This document shows, piece after piece, positions 48,704 to 61,182 of a DNA stretch of 64,000 nucleotides (position 1 is the stretch's first letter; every line of letters starts with the position of its first letter). The stretch lies in the NCBI RefSeq assembly GCF_000203815.1, contig NW_004457723.1, positions 682,001 to 746,000 on the forward strand, in the 5' to 3' direction. The translations under genes were made by a program, and so were the position numbers. A model generated the notes under the pieces. It did no database searches, was not told the DNA's origin, and was given only the letters and a program-made list of their open reading frames with translations. The stretch comes from Cavenderia fasciculata. Its lineage: Eukaryota; Evosea; Eumycetozoa; Acytosteliales; Cavenderiaceae.

Positions 48704-48734
<31 letters not shown>

Positions 48735-48963
48735 CATTTAGATCATCATCATCATCATTATCTAAACTATTATTGCGAGTAGTTGTAGATGCTGTAGATG
48801 TTGTCGTAGTTGTAGTTGTTGTTGTTGATTTATATCTCTTTATATCTTGTACAGCAGTTGATTGTTCTTCATCTTCATCTTGTTCATCTATATCTTTTGG
48901 AGCTTGAGGTTTATCATCATCACCATCCAAATCATCTAAATCTGTATTTGTTCGTTTTGTCAT
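47706..48963 (-). CDS. stk19: STK19 winged-helix DNA-binding protein
   Basis: Three exons (48523-48963, 47833-48446, 47706-47760) give 369 residues. The first ~90 residues are an acidic, Thr- and Asn-rich extension (poly-Thr, poly-Asn). The rest matches STK19: a helix with CPPFILQSHLYYVEKNKSKV, the wing KKQGKIRVMKLLTGQNDYGI, then LNVPGSGGYITNLSKGRKEL, SKLKYKEILLKDLNKKKL and a DTTAGELIRY end. STK19 was first called a kinase, but has no kinase fold; it is three winged helices and acts in transcription-coupled nucleotide excision repair with CSA and stalled Pol II. The start codon is 150 bases from that of the divergent ankyrin gene, so the two share a short promoter. Confidence 0.93.
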
Positions 48964-49113
48964 TGTTAGAGGGGCAATTAAATTTACATACAAGCATAAA
49001 AACCCAAGGTTGTCTAGCTCTAGAATTTCTAATTTATTATTATTATTATGTAATTTTAATTCATTATGTTATACTAGTATAGTATATCTGTATAGACAAG
49101 AGATAAGAAAGGA

Positions 49114-51353
49114 ATGGAAGAGGATGATGACAATAATAATAATGATAACAATGTTGTATCTATGCCAATCTTTATAACATTTCAAAGTATATTTAGAATA
49201 AGTGTTATAAGAAACAAAGTGTTTGGTATGATGAAAGAATTACCACATGGTTGTAACAGAGTTGATGATAATAATAATAATAATCATAATGGCCAGTATA
49301 TTAAAGGAAAGGAGTTACTTAGACTATCACCAATGACATGGCTCGCAAAGTATGGTTTGTCATGGGACTATGTTAAACATTATCTACCGATAAAGACACT
49401 GGACAACATCGATTTGGAGTGTCGTAGTGCAATGATAAATGCTTATATATGTCACAAGAATGCAACCATTGACACTCTCAAACAACTATTGCAATGGTCA
49501 CCCGACTTTGCATTCAATGATTACGTTTGGCAAGAACAGTTGTTAAGGGGTAACGAGGCGATAACAAAGTTTCTCGTTCAAAACTACCCAGATCAAGTCA
49601 AGTTTGATCATGTTCAAGCAATACAAGCATGTGCATCTGGTAGTGTTCCATTGGTTTGTTGGTTACATGAATCTATGCATTTAAACGACGAATGGTTTTC
49701 ACTTGATTGTGCTTGTACTGGTAGTAGTACCAGTACCTCTTGTTCAACCACGTCGTTGGAGATGGTCAAATGGTTACACTTTAACATTAAACGAGCAATT
49801 TGTACAGTGCGGGCAATAGATGCAGCTGCCTATCATGGAATGTATGATGTTGTTTCTTTTCTTTTAGAAAATCGTACAGAGGGATATTCAACACGCTATC
49901 GATGGTGCAGCTGCAAATGGTCATATGAATATTATAAAGGTAAAGAAAACAATAGATACAGACAGATCTGTAGATATACACTCTTTCTTTCTTTATTAAA
50001 ACATTAATGTTTTTTTATTTAATAATGATGGATGTATCTAGTTAATTCATAATCATTTTCTCTCTAAAGGTAAAGATCTTAGTAAAAAGAATCTTTGGTC
50101 TCAAAAGGGATTGGATATGGCAGCATCAAATAACCATCTTGATATTTTAAGATATCTAGTAGTAAATAATAGTAGTGTAGATTGTACAACTGTTGCATTT
50201 CACAATGCTTCAAAAAATGGACATCTTTGTATGGTGGAATGGTTGCATGAGAATCAAAGTCATGTTTGTTGTGAACCTAAAAAATCTATTGACCAAGTGG
50301 CTAGAAATGGGCATTTAAACATGATAAAGGTTTATATATATATATCTGTAGAAAATCAAAACATTATTATTATTATTTATTTACCTAAATTTCTCTTTTA
50401 ACAAATTTTAGTATTTTTATGAAAAATTAAACTGTACAGGAGGACAACCTCTTCTAAGTGCTTCTGTTGGCGGACATTTACATATAGTATCGTATCTTTT
50501 AGAAAATAGTAAAACAAGTACGTGTTTGTTTAATTATTGATCAAATTGATTGACGTTCATTAATCCTTTTTTTTTTTTTTCTACCAAGATGAAAATAATT
50601 TAAAAATGGATGCTATAGCTGCTAACGGACATTTACATATTTTACATTATTTATTAGAGAATGGAATCAAGTTATATGCTTTAAACACTATTGTTCATGC
50701 TATTCGTGGTGGTCCACATTTAGATGTTATTCGATTTATAGTTTCCAATCATTTGCAATGGATTTGTCGTTTGGAAGAGGTAAAAGAAAAGAATAGAGCA
50801 AATCATGCATTTTGTTTGGCTATCATGAGTGGTCACCTTGGCATGGTCGAATTTATTCACTCTATAATCCAATCAACCGAATTATTATCATTGACCGAAC
50901 CTTTAGATATTGCTTGTGGTAGTGGTCATTTTGAAATTGTAAAGGTAGTTAAATCAAAACATCATCATCCATTGTATTATTATTATTAATATTATTAATA
51001 TTACTTAATTATTACTGATTTTATTTATTATTTATTATTTATTATTTCAGTATCTACACTCAAAAGGTTTCAAATGTACAACTAATGCAATGGACAATGC
51101 AGCTAGCATAGGTGCCACTGATATTGTCAAATTCCTTCATGAGAATAGGAGTGAAGGATGTACTATGAAAGCACTTGGATCTGTAACATTGGGACGTTGT
51201 TGGGATATTGAAATTGTGAAATTCTTGCATAGCAATAGGTCAGAAGGTTGTTTACCTGATGCTATGGACAGATCTTTACAACTCGGTTTCCTACATATAG
51301 CTCATTTCCTTTATAATAATAGACATCAAGTCAATCTACAAGTACACAAATAA
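49114..51353 (+). CDS. Dictyostelid ankyrin-repeat protein
   Basis: Five exons (49114-49939, 50070-50329, 50412-50517, 50589-50944, 51051-51353) give 616 residues. After an acidic/Asn N-terminus comes the family start FQSIFRISVIRNKVFG, then many degenerate ankyrin units of the dictyostelid type: GHLHIVSYLLENSKT, NGHLHILHYLLENG, GATDIVKFLHENRSEGCT. Introns often fall right after the IIK/IVK of a repeat, as is normal for the family. At about 49893-49939 the reading frame gives YRWCSCKWSYEYYK where the next frame gives a perfect repeat segment, HAIDGAAANGHMNIIK; the splice to exon 2 is nevertheless in phase with the frame used. Function and partners are unknown; these proteins are numerous and fast-evolving. 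Confidence 0.85.
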
Positions 51354-51572
51354 ATATATTTTTATTTCAACACCCATCCACCATTCCATTCCAAACATTG
51401 TCTGCATACCAAATCATATGATAATTTGTTCTTAATAGTAGTAATCTAATAATTTATATAAATAAAATTTAATTCAAAAATTTTCTAAAGAGTAACAAAC
51501 ATTTTTAAATGTTTATTTTTAATTTGATTTATTTAATTTTCTTCCAAGTTTAATTTAACAAATTGGAGGAAT

Positions 51573-51613
51573 TCAGATAAATAGATTTGGTTTATCTTGT
51601 TTTTCTTCTTTGT

Positions 51614-51667
<54 letters not shown>

Positions 51668-52803
51668 GTTGTTGATACATTGTATGGATGAATCCATTTG
51701 TAATGGTATTCTTATGAATGTTGTGATTATAGATATCATGAACAAACCTAACCAAATCCATATCATTTTTTATATATACCAGTCGTAGTATGGAAGGTGT
51801 TATTTCAATCTTGTTGCCTTGATACAAATAGTTGAACAAATCCTTGTTTGGACATTCCATCATTGCTACTATATCATTATCTGTTAAAATGTATGGTTTC
51901 CTATATATATATATATTTCTTTGTTGTTGTTGTTGTGGTAGTAATTATTTTCTTTTTTCCTCCTTTACTTTTTGTTGTTTGAAGCTTTTCAACTTTCTTT
52001 TGTTGTTTCTCTTGAAATGATTCTAAAACTTTATAGATTTCCAAATCACCAGTCTCTACAATTCTCTTGAAATCTACTTTTTCAAGCCAATCAACAACGT
52101 TGTTGTTGTTGTTATCGATTGCCAAACAATCTTGTAGTACTGCTTCCAACACTTTTGTGCCACGTGGAAGAGGAATGAGATGTCTGTCGACCACATATTC
52201 CTTTAGATGGTTGGGTGTTGTTGCCAAACGTATCAACAGTAATCCAAAGTCAGATTGGGGTGTTGGGAATTCAATGTGACCACAATCGCGCATATATTGG
52301 TAGAATTCAATGTTGTTTGATCTGACTGCTTCCATCCAAAATTCGTAGCATTGTGATACATCCACTTTCAAATCTTGTTTGAGTGTAACCAGTACTTGTC
52401 GTAACAGTGCAATGTCAACCCTTAGTATTGGATTCCGAGCCAAGTAATAATTGATTGGACGTCTTGTGAATGGCTCGACGCCCTTTACTGCAATCATTTG
52501 TTTAAAATGATTGATATTTAACAATGGACATGTTAAAAAGTCATACAATGCATTGTATCCGCCGTCAACGTCAGAAGGTGACATCCTATTTTTGAGCTTT
52601 GGTAAGGTTGCTAACAAGTGTTGTCTATATGGTACTGTCTCTTTGATCCAAGAGAAAATGGATGCTCTCAGTACTTTATTCCTCCATATACATTGAAATA
52701 ATCTTTCTTTTGTTATCTCTATTTCTTTTCTTTGTTCTTGTCTTTGTTGTCGTTGTTGTAGTTTCTCTTTCTTTTTTTTAACATTATTCTTTCGTCTTGC
52801 CAT
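51573..52803 (-). CDS. Dictyostelid ankyrin-like family protein
   Basis: Two exons (51969-52803, 51573-51880) sum to exactly 381 codons (380 residues). A very basic start with Arg/Lys/Gln repeats leads into LFQCIWRNKVLRASIFSWI, the same kind of N-terminal helix as the neighbouring ankyrin gene (FQSIFRISVIRNKVFG). Degenerate ankyrin-like helices follow: CYEFWMEAVRSNNIEFYQYM, FKRIVETGDLEIYKVLESF and LRLVYIKNDMDLVRFVHDI. A long poly-Gln tract is near the C-terminus, encoded by a CAA run at about 51613-51675. The intron junction was chosen because it alone keeps the frame (phase 1, acceptor TTTTAACAG). It is tail-to-tail with the ankyrin gene, so the two may be an inverted duplicate pair. Function unknown. 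Confidence 0.75.
51613..51675 (-). repeat. CAA run coding poly-Gln
   Basis: A CAA triplet run (read on the minus strand) broken by one CGA codon, translated as two Gln tracts near the C-terminus of the ankyrin-like protein. Confidence 0.9.
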
Positions 52804-53012
52804 CTAGAAATATAAATATAAAAATAGAAATCGATAACCTATAAGAATGATATCATATCACTGATCATCACATCATTGTTCTCTTTATGCAATGTGAACA
52901 AAATAAGAAATTAATCTTCACTGTTTTGTGCACCGAAAAAAAAGAGAACAAATAATATTATTCATTATTTAATTATTTATTTAATTATTTATTGAATTAT
53001 TTATTTAATATA

Positions 53013-56000
53013 TTATTGAGTAATATAAATAATCATATTTCTTTGATATGATGTTTGGGATGGTAAGATTGTGAATATTTGACTATTATTTGGTACGATT
53101 AACATGGGTGTTAGGGTGTCAATGTGGATAGAGTACTGACCAGGCGAAGAGACTGTAAAGTTGTAATGACCAGGATTATTTGGGTCAAATGAACCTGCAA
53201 TGATTAGTCCACTAGACAATTGCTTTAAACTAAACTGACACTCTGTAAATATCTTGTCGGATGGTGGATTAAAGAGATTGTTGTAATCTGATTCTCTCCA
53301 AAAGAATCCATAAATACTGATGGGAAGAGAGATGTTGTTTGATAGTTGACCACCAACTTGTACTTGAATATTTGTAATCGAGGTGAGGTCTGTCGAACTA
53401 TAATGGACACATTGGGTAGTAGTGTCATTAAAGTAATAGTTGTAGGGACAATTAATTGATGGTTTGTTGTTGTTGGAGTAGTGGACAATCGATGCCGAGC
53501 TAGGGTTTATCGAATACGGTGGATTCTCTGGTACAAGGTTGGTACCACGAATAATATAGGTTCCGCCGATAGCAACAGCATGTGAAATGGTTGGAGGAGC
53601 ATAGGAAAAGGTTATCTTTGATGGAAGAAGTATTTGACCATTGACAGATGCATTGATCACCATATTACCTCCTACTCCACGTGGAACTCTACACTCTACA
53701 AACGTCTCAAATGGACGACAGTTACCTAGTATGATTGGAGGTTCGCTGGTCAGAGGTTGCTGGATAGAGACAAAGTCAATGCCCAATGGAGAATTACCCC
53801 AACCATATCCACTAAATGCAATTATACCACCGGTATTGGTCGACAATAGTGAAGAGACGTTGGTGATAATTGGAGCAAGATACTTGAATTGATTAGATGC
53901 ACCTGCAGTCATACCACCAGCTACAACCCATACCTTTGGTGCGATTGGGAATGGTTTTCCAATTGGTACCTTTGCCATTACATAATTATTGGTGTAATTG
54001 ACAATATCCAATATAGTATCTTCCAGAGCTACGATTGGTGCTACTCCTTGACCACTATCAACAAAAGCATCACCATGAATAACAATATAATCTCTTGGGT
54101 CACCTTGTGAAGGGAGGACATCATCGATTCTTGGTGGTTCGTAGAATATCAATGGTGATCCGATTGATAGTTGAGTGTGTTGGTTGGCTACACCGACCGA
54201 TACAAGTGTAAACTTTGTAACCATTGGTGGTGATCGACAAAGAATAATGTATCGTGAGACAGACTGTGGCGTGCAAACATACGTGTTGTCAAACAATACT
54301 TTAACATCTGACAATGAGGTTCCAAAGTTATCTCCGGTTACTGTAATGAGTTGATTACCATTACTGTTGATCATATTGGATGGAGTCACTGACTCTATTT
54401 CAGGTGCATTTAGGTCAAATGTAAATGTTGATCTTTGTAGATTATAACCTCTAATCTTGACGAGATTGTTTGTTCCGACCACCGACAAGGGTAGTTTGAC
54501 GTGTGCACTGGTCGAATCAAACAGTTGGACGGATGGACTTGGCACACCTCCCACTTCAAACACATGCGATGTGTTGAACCCATTACCCATGATGGTCAGA
54601 GTAGTTGACGCGTCTCCAGAGGGCGGGTTAATCAACTCGATGACCGGGCCTGTGAATCGCGTGCAAATAGGGTAGGTTGGATAATTGTCAAATTGCGAAA
54701 AGTTGGCCATTTGAATATCACATAGTTTCGAGTTGAGTGTTGCAATAGCCAGTCCCTCATAATACTTTATGTAACCACTTCCACTGTCTTGGTACGATGA
54801 TGCTGGTTTGGGGATATAGTAAATCTCCAAGTCTCCAAACGATAATAGATCCCAACTGTGTTGATTAGATACCATCATTTGCTTGAGTAGTTGAGTGATG
54901 GTGTAGATGGACATTGGTGAGCATATTTGGATGGATCCAGGTGTTTGGTCATCCAACACACCATCTCGATAACACAATTCAATTGGATGGGTAGAGATAT
55001 GGTCACGATTCATCTCCTCGAGGAATTTGATCACCTGGTTACCAGACTGTGTCTTTGGTTCAACTAGTAATAGTTTGATCGCTTGATTGACTCCTGCAAT
55101 GGTTTGCCAATCATCAAGTGATCCAACAAGCTTCATAATATTACGTTGACTCTGATTTAAAATATCAGATTGTTTAATATAATCGGTTGGATCATTAAAC
55201 AATTGTACAAGTGCTGGTGTTACTAAATCTTCTTTTAACCAATCATACATTTGTATGTGTTCTTGATTATTTTTACCAAGGTGGAGTGAAGAAAACATTG
55301 TTGTAACCGTTGTAGTTGTAGTTGTAGTTGTAGTTGGTAGAGGTGGACGAATTTGAATATACCGATTATAAAGAATATTTTTGTTGGTTTCAGTATGAGT
55401 TGGTGCTGGAAGTGTTGGTAATAATAGAGTCATACTATTAATATTTTGAGCAGTGGTAAGAGTTGCAATGGAATTGAATAGATCAACCCATTGAACATTA
55501 ATATCACCAACTTGCTTGCCTACAGATGCTCCATGTTCATCGGCATAGTCATTATTTAACCAATCCCATGCTGCACTTGCACTTCTATAGAATAATTCCT
55601 CGTCACTTGGATTATTCATATTTGGTTGATTCTCTTCATAACCAAAAATATTTAAAATGTTGGTCGTAGGTGTTTTAAATTTATCAAAGTATGTAAAACA
55701 TACTTGGAAATCTGTTGTCCCAATAGTTCCTGTTAATTCCTTTAAAAAAAAAAAAGATAAATATCAGTTAGTAAAATAATAATCAATATGTTTTCTTTTA
55801 AAATACATTAAAAATGAATTTAGAAATAGCAAATATAATTCCATTTGCCCAATTTGGTTGGATTTCATCGGTTTTGAATATAGATTGAATAGCTTGTTGA
55901 GGGAATATAGAGGCAATTTTGAGGAGTGCTAAATAGGTCAATTCCTCTGGACAATAGGTACCAGTGTTTCTCATTAAAACCTTGTGTGAATGTTTATAAA

Positions 56001-59000
56001 ATGGCGAGTCAATGTCTGGCTTGACGATGGTTTGGAATTGAGTATTTGTCAAGTCAACAGATGCAATTAATAGAGGTTGGATGTGATCAACTAGTTTCTC
56101 TAAATAAACGATGGTGTGGTAGTCGGGGATGAGTGTCACGTCATAGTCACGGGTATATGTTTGTAGACGAAGATAGCTGTATTTGTCAACCCTTTGATTG
56201 GGTCTAGTGTTGGGAGGAAGAAGAGGGTAGTCTGGAATAGGGAGGGGGGTGGTCTCGGTGATTTGTGTAGTTCTTGCTTGTGATAATTGAACACATTCTG
56301 TTTGATCACCATCAATGTCAAAAATACCATCATAGTAATCACAAACAATGGCTCTACTATTCTTTGCTACAAAATCCAATGCCATGGTGTCGTGTGCGTG
56401 AAAGTCGACAATATCCCTGACAGCTGTTCCAACTGGCAAAGTTGATTCTTCTTGACCAATTTCATTTGGATCGAGGTGAGTACGAATAGCAAGTACTTTA
56501 ACTTCATGCACCGGTGTTGTAAACCCACTGTCAAAGTGTCTTGGAATCATCCTCGTACTCGGTCCATTGACAAGTACTTCTTTCACCTCGACTGTGATTT
56601 CTCCCTGGTCACCAACCGGACGGTTTAATTGAACCGGTTGACGAATCCAATTAGAGTAAAACAATCCGTTGTTTTTAGTATGAGGGGTACCCAGTATACC
56701 AGCAGAGTTTGGAACTCTAGTCGAGTAAATATGGACCATTCTATTGAGTTGGTATGACAACTCTGGATGTTGAATACATAGTGCACCACCACCTCTTCTA
56801 CCCTGATTATTATGACGATTCAAATCACCAAAACAAACCATGTTTTCATTTTCGTCATGCCAAAAAGCAGGGTCCATTTGTGGCCGCACTGGAAAAAGTA
56901 ATTTGACATGACTTCCTCCTTGATGAACATGTGGTTTATAACCAGAGGGAGCTGTTACATCTTCGGCAATATAGGGAGCATAACGAATGGTTGAAACATC
57001 GACCAAATACTCTGTTACAGGGGTCTGTTTACCAGCCAAATAATAATATGAAAACATTTTCCTCTGGAATTCACTAGCTACAATACTCCAAAGATCAATT
57101 CCATCATAAAACTAAATAAATATTGATAATAAATAAATATTAATATTTAAAACTATGGTCAATTATTATTATTAATTAACTTCAATTTTATCGTTTACAT
57201 ACCTGACCACGACGACTACCACGATTAACAGATAAATAATCTGAGAGAACTAGGCCAGCAGGTATATTATTTAGATCTAATCTAAAAGTTGAAGTAGTCT
57301 TTGAAATTAAACTAGTCTTGTAGAAAAGTTTGGCTCTCATTCCAGATATTCTAAATTCTGGTGATACCCAATAACAAATATCGAGAAGATTTTGTTGGAT
57401 GGGTAGTGCAGCTCTACAGAGATTGATTTGGTCTTGTCTGTTGGGAGCATACACCAGAGGTGGGCCAGCACTCAGAATACGTCTGTTCCAGCGCCCAGAT
57501 GGTTGCAAAAAGTCATATAAATAGGGATTGGCATCGATACGTTGTTGGTCCCATGACTCTAACCCATTTTGTACGAGGTGAGGGATATTTGGATACTTTG
57601 AGAATGGTAACATATAGACATCATTCTTGAAAAGATATTCACCCGCATTATTTAAATCATCTATTCCATAACAAAAGAAATGTTGATTATTTCTTGCTGT
57701 TCCAAGCCAATATATACCTTTATCTGGTGTTCTAAAAAAATTAAAATAATAAAAATTAAAATAATAAAAATAATTAATATTATTAATATGCATATATTTG
57801 ATATATATATTGTTTATATGACATACGCAAATTTTAATGGACCATTTGAATGAGATGAGGGGAAACCAGGGTTAGAGTGAATAATATGAATACCACGTAT
57901 ACCAGCACCATTTGGTAAATCCTCCCAAATAAATATTCCTTTTGAATGACCTATAAGCTTCTCTGGCCATTCATGAGCGAAATCACCATTGGCTGCTCTT
58001 TGTGCAGGTTGGTCATTGTAGAATATGTAATAGTAACCGTCGTCTGTCAGCTGATCAAAGGTTGCAGCTAGTAGATTGTATGGTCGATGGTCGCTAGTAC
58101 GTTCAGCTCCAAGGTTGTAGCCAACCGTCAGTTCTTTGGTCGAATCATCTATCCACATATACTTTTGTTCCGATGATGCCCAATTCATCTTGAGTACCAA
58201 GAACCAATCCCTTGAAGGATTAGATCCATCCGCTTCATCTTGACCCAGACAAGACAATGTTTGAGCGTTGAATGTCACGCTGTCTCCATCGGTTGCTACG
58301 ATATTGGTGGTAGGATGAGTGACGGTTACTTTAACGTCTAACGGTCCAATATCATCTCCTCCATCTCTTGTACATTTGACATTTGTATCGGGTATCGTGA
58401 TCACTGGATTAGTACAAACATGACCACCAATAGTAATTTGAATTAAATTATTAGCAGTTCCAAACCCTTGACCTACAATCTCAACCTTGACCTTTTTCCT
58501 TCTTGGCCATTGTCTTGGTGCGACAGAGTTAACGATCGGTCCCGCATACACAAGTGTTTGGGCTGCTGTAACTACAACTTGATTGTCTTGTAATTGTAAG
58601 GTAACTGGATAGTTACCTGGACGACTTGCAGGTCTCTTACATTTGAGTGTTGTAGTAGTTTGTAATGTGCAATCGGTTGCAATAGGGATTTGAATCGAAT
58701 TCACAACTACACCCAAAACTTGATCCAAACTTGTTCCAGTCATTGTAAAATAATCACCTCCTGATGGTGATTCCGAATCTGATACAATATTAGTTACAGT
58801 CACATCTAATTGGAATTAAAATAAAAAATGATTAATAAATTGAGTGATCCTCAAGTAGACCTTTTAATTTGTATCATACCATAATAAGTAAAATCGATAA
58901 AAGTGTTAAATGATTGACCAAACAAATCAAATGTGATTGGAAAGGTACCAACCTGACGGTATTGAACATCTGCCAATTTACATTTAAATTTGGTGTCTTC

Positions 59001-61182
59001 ACCGTCTGCGACGGGAGCCATTTCAATCTCTTGACATCCCTGTCCATTGATTTTAAATTGATAGTATTTTTGTAAAAGTTGACTATCAACAATAATAGTA
59101 GTAATGTCTGGAATAGGAATAAAGTTTGAAACTTGAATGACAATAGATTTAGATAGAGTATTGATAAAACTCTTGTCATTATCAATATTCAAGATTTTAG
59201 GTTCTAAATAAATAAATAAAAATATTTTTAATTCATTAATAAAAAAGGTAATAATATAATATAATATTATTCAATAATTATTGAATTCATACCTTTAAAT
59301 AATAAAGATAAAGTTGAAGTGGAAATTTGATCATCAACCTCACCAGTGATAAGGATTGGTTGATCTAGAATAGCATTTGTTTGTAATGAAGAATCTAGTT
59401 TAACGGTCAAGAATCCACCACTACCTTGATTTAAAAGATCATCATGATCCAAATCATCTCTTGTAAATTCTTGTTGACCAACTATTAGTTTTGTCAATTG
59501 ATCTAAATTCTCTCCACGTATTCTAATTGATGTAAATCCCTTATTCACCATAAACAAAGGTTCAATTTTACTAAAATGAGTTTCTTTAAAGATAGATAAA
59601 TATAAATATTATACTTTTTGTTTTTTTTTTGTTACTTTTCTATATTTTTACAACATACCAAAATAATTAAATCTAACTTGGTCTGATGATTGAATATCAA
59701 TACTATCAATAGTTGCTTGAATATTAAATTCTAATGAATAAATATCTGTTGGGAATGGTTGAGTGTAGGGACCAGTCGTACATAATACACTCGTTTCAGA
59801 TACAGATAGTGTATCAATATCGCAACCAACCCCACCAATATTGATAGATGAAACTAATTCCAAATGAGCTCCTTCAATTTGAATTTGTCTACCTTTGGTT
59901 TTTAATCCATTTGATGGATTGATTTGTGAAATAATTGGTACTATAATTCAATTAAATAATACTAACATTAGATTATAATTAGATGTTTGTTATGTTTCAA
60001 AAATTTACATACCAAATGATTTATAAAAAATATCACCAACAACTCTAATGGTTGGAAGAGGACTTGGTTGAGGTACAGATACAGCAATTTGATATAATTT
60101 TTGGTGACCGGCTTCGATACCAGTGATGATTGGAATTATGCATTCAATCTGATCAAAACGATGATTGACGATTGCACTTTCACAAGCTACCGTTTGGGTA
60201 CTATCCAAACTATCAATAAATGTTACTGTTATAGCATCAACTATACTAGTATCGGGAACAATAAAATGTTCTCCAAATATTGTAAGTGTATGACTATTTA
60301 AACAAATTCCATTTTTTGATACACCTTGAATAATTGGAACTAAATAAATAATAATTAATTAGTAAAATACTTTAAATTTAATAAAGAAGTTAAGATGTTG
60401 TTGTGGGTACTTACTGACATAAGAGAATGGATCATATGCAACAACAGTTTGACCGGTATAGACAGTCAAGATAATTGGGACATCTTCAACTTTTTGAGAG
60501 ACGGGTGCTTCTACCACAATCAAATTACTATGAGCTATTTGGACGGGTGCATCGTATCCTCCAATCGTAACGGTTGGATCATCATCAGTTGGATTAATCT
60601 TAAAGTCATCTCCTATAATAGTAACCAATCCACCAAATGGTTTTCCACCAACATAAGCTCTATCATTTTCAACTTCATCAATAAATGGTTCTTTTTTTTT
60701 TTAATAATAAATATAAATAAACAACTTTAAAAGTTAGTATATAATAATATTATTTTGTTTAAAATAGAGAATAAATGTGTCATACCAAGATAAATGAATT
60801 CTCTTTGATCGACAATAGCAGAATTGACAATGATTTCAAGTTTGAGTGTTGCTTTTGCCAAACCATTGAGTTTACGCTTTCTATTGATCGAAGTTGGATC
60901 TGCCCAAATACCTGGTGGAGCAGGTGGCGAGCTATAGACTAGCCAACCATCAACCGATGTTTCTACAAACGTACAGAGATATTCTAATTGTGCAAATGTG
61001 ATTCTAACCTTTTCAATGGTCGATTGATCAATACCTGATATTTTAATCAGTGATCCTCCATTGGTGTAGGCAGCTGCACTCTGTACAACGATTTGTGCAT
61101 GCACCAATACTAGTACTTGACTACTTGACAATAATCCTATTAGCAACAACCCTAACAGCCTGTGTGCCAATAAAGATATCAT
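53013..61182 (-). CDS. Giant secreted protein: IPT/TIG repeats - DNase II - IPT/TIG repeats
   Basis: Ten exons (60786-61182, 60415-60690, 60013-60339, 59659-59940, 59293-59583, 58880-59203, 57827-58805, 57203-57731, 55807-57111, 53013-55739) sum to exactly 2,479 codons. A signal peptide (LLGLLLIGLLSSSQVLVLV) starts it. Residues to about 815 are a chain of IPT/TIG Ig-like repeats, most with a boundary near an intron (VPIIQGVSKNGICLNSHTLT, PIVNSVAPRQWPR). A DNase II domain covers about 820-1255: WFLVLKMNWASSEQKYMWID, YNDQP, GHSKG with the first catalytic His, HSNPGFP, then GSHVK with the second catalytic His, and CFGDLNRHNNQGRRGGGALC. A unique ~670-residue region and four or so further IPT/TIG repeats follow. 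No TM or GPI signal is seen, so it should be secreted or lysosomal. Acid nuclease activity is likely. Confidence 0.88.

Noticed and set aside
59571-59583. Splice acceptor TTTTAG at 59571 for the fifth exon of the giant gene
   Set aside because: It gives the wrong phase and an early stop. The acceptor 13 bases earlier on the minus strand (after TTTAAAG) keeps the frame and makes the whole model add up.
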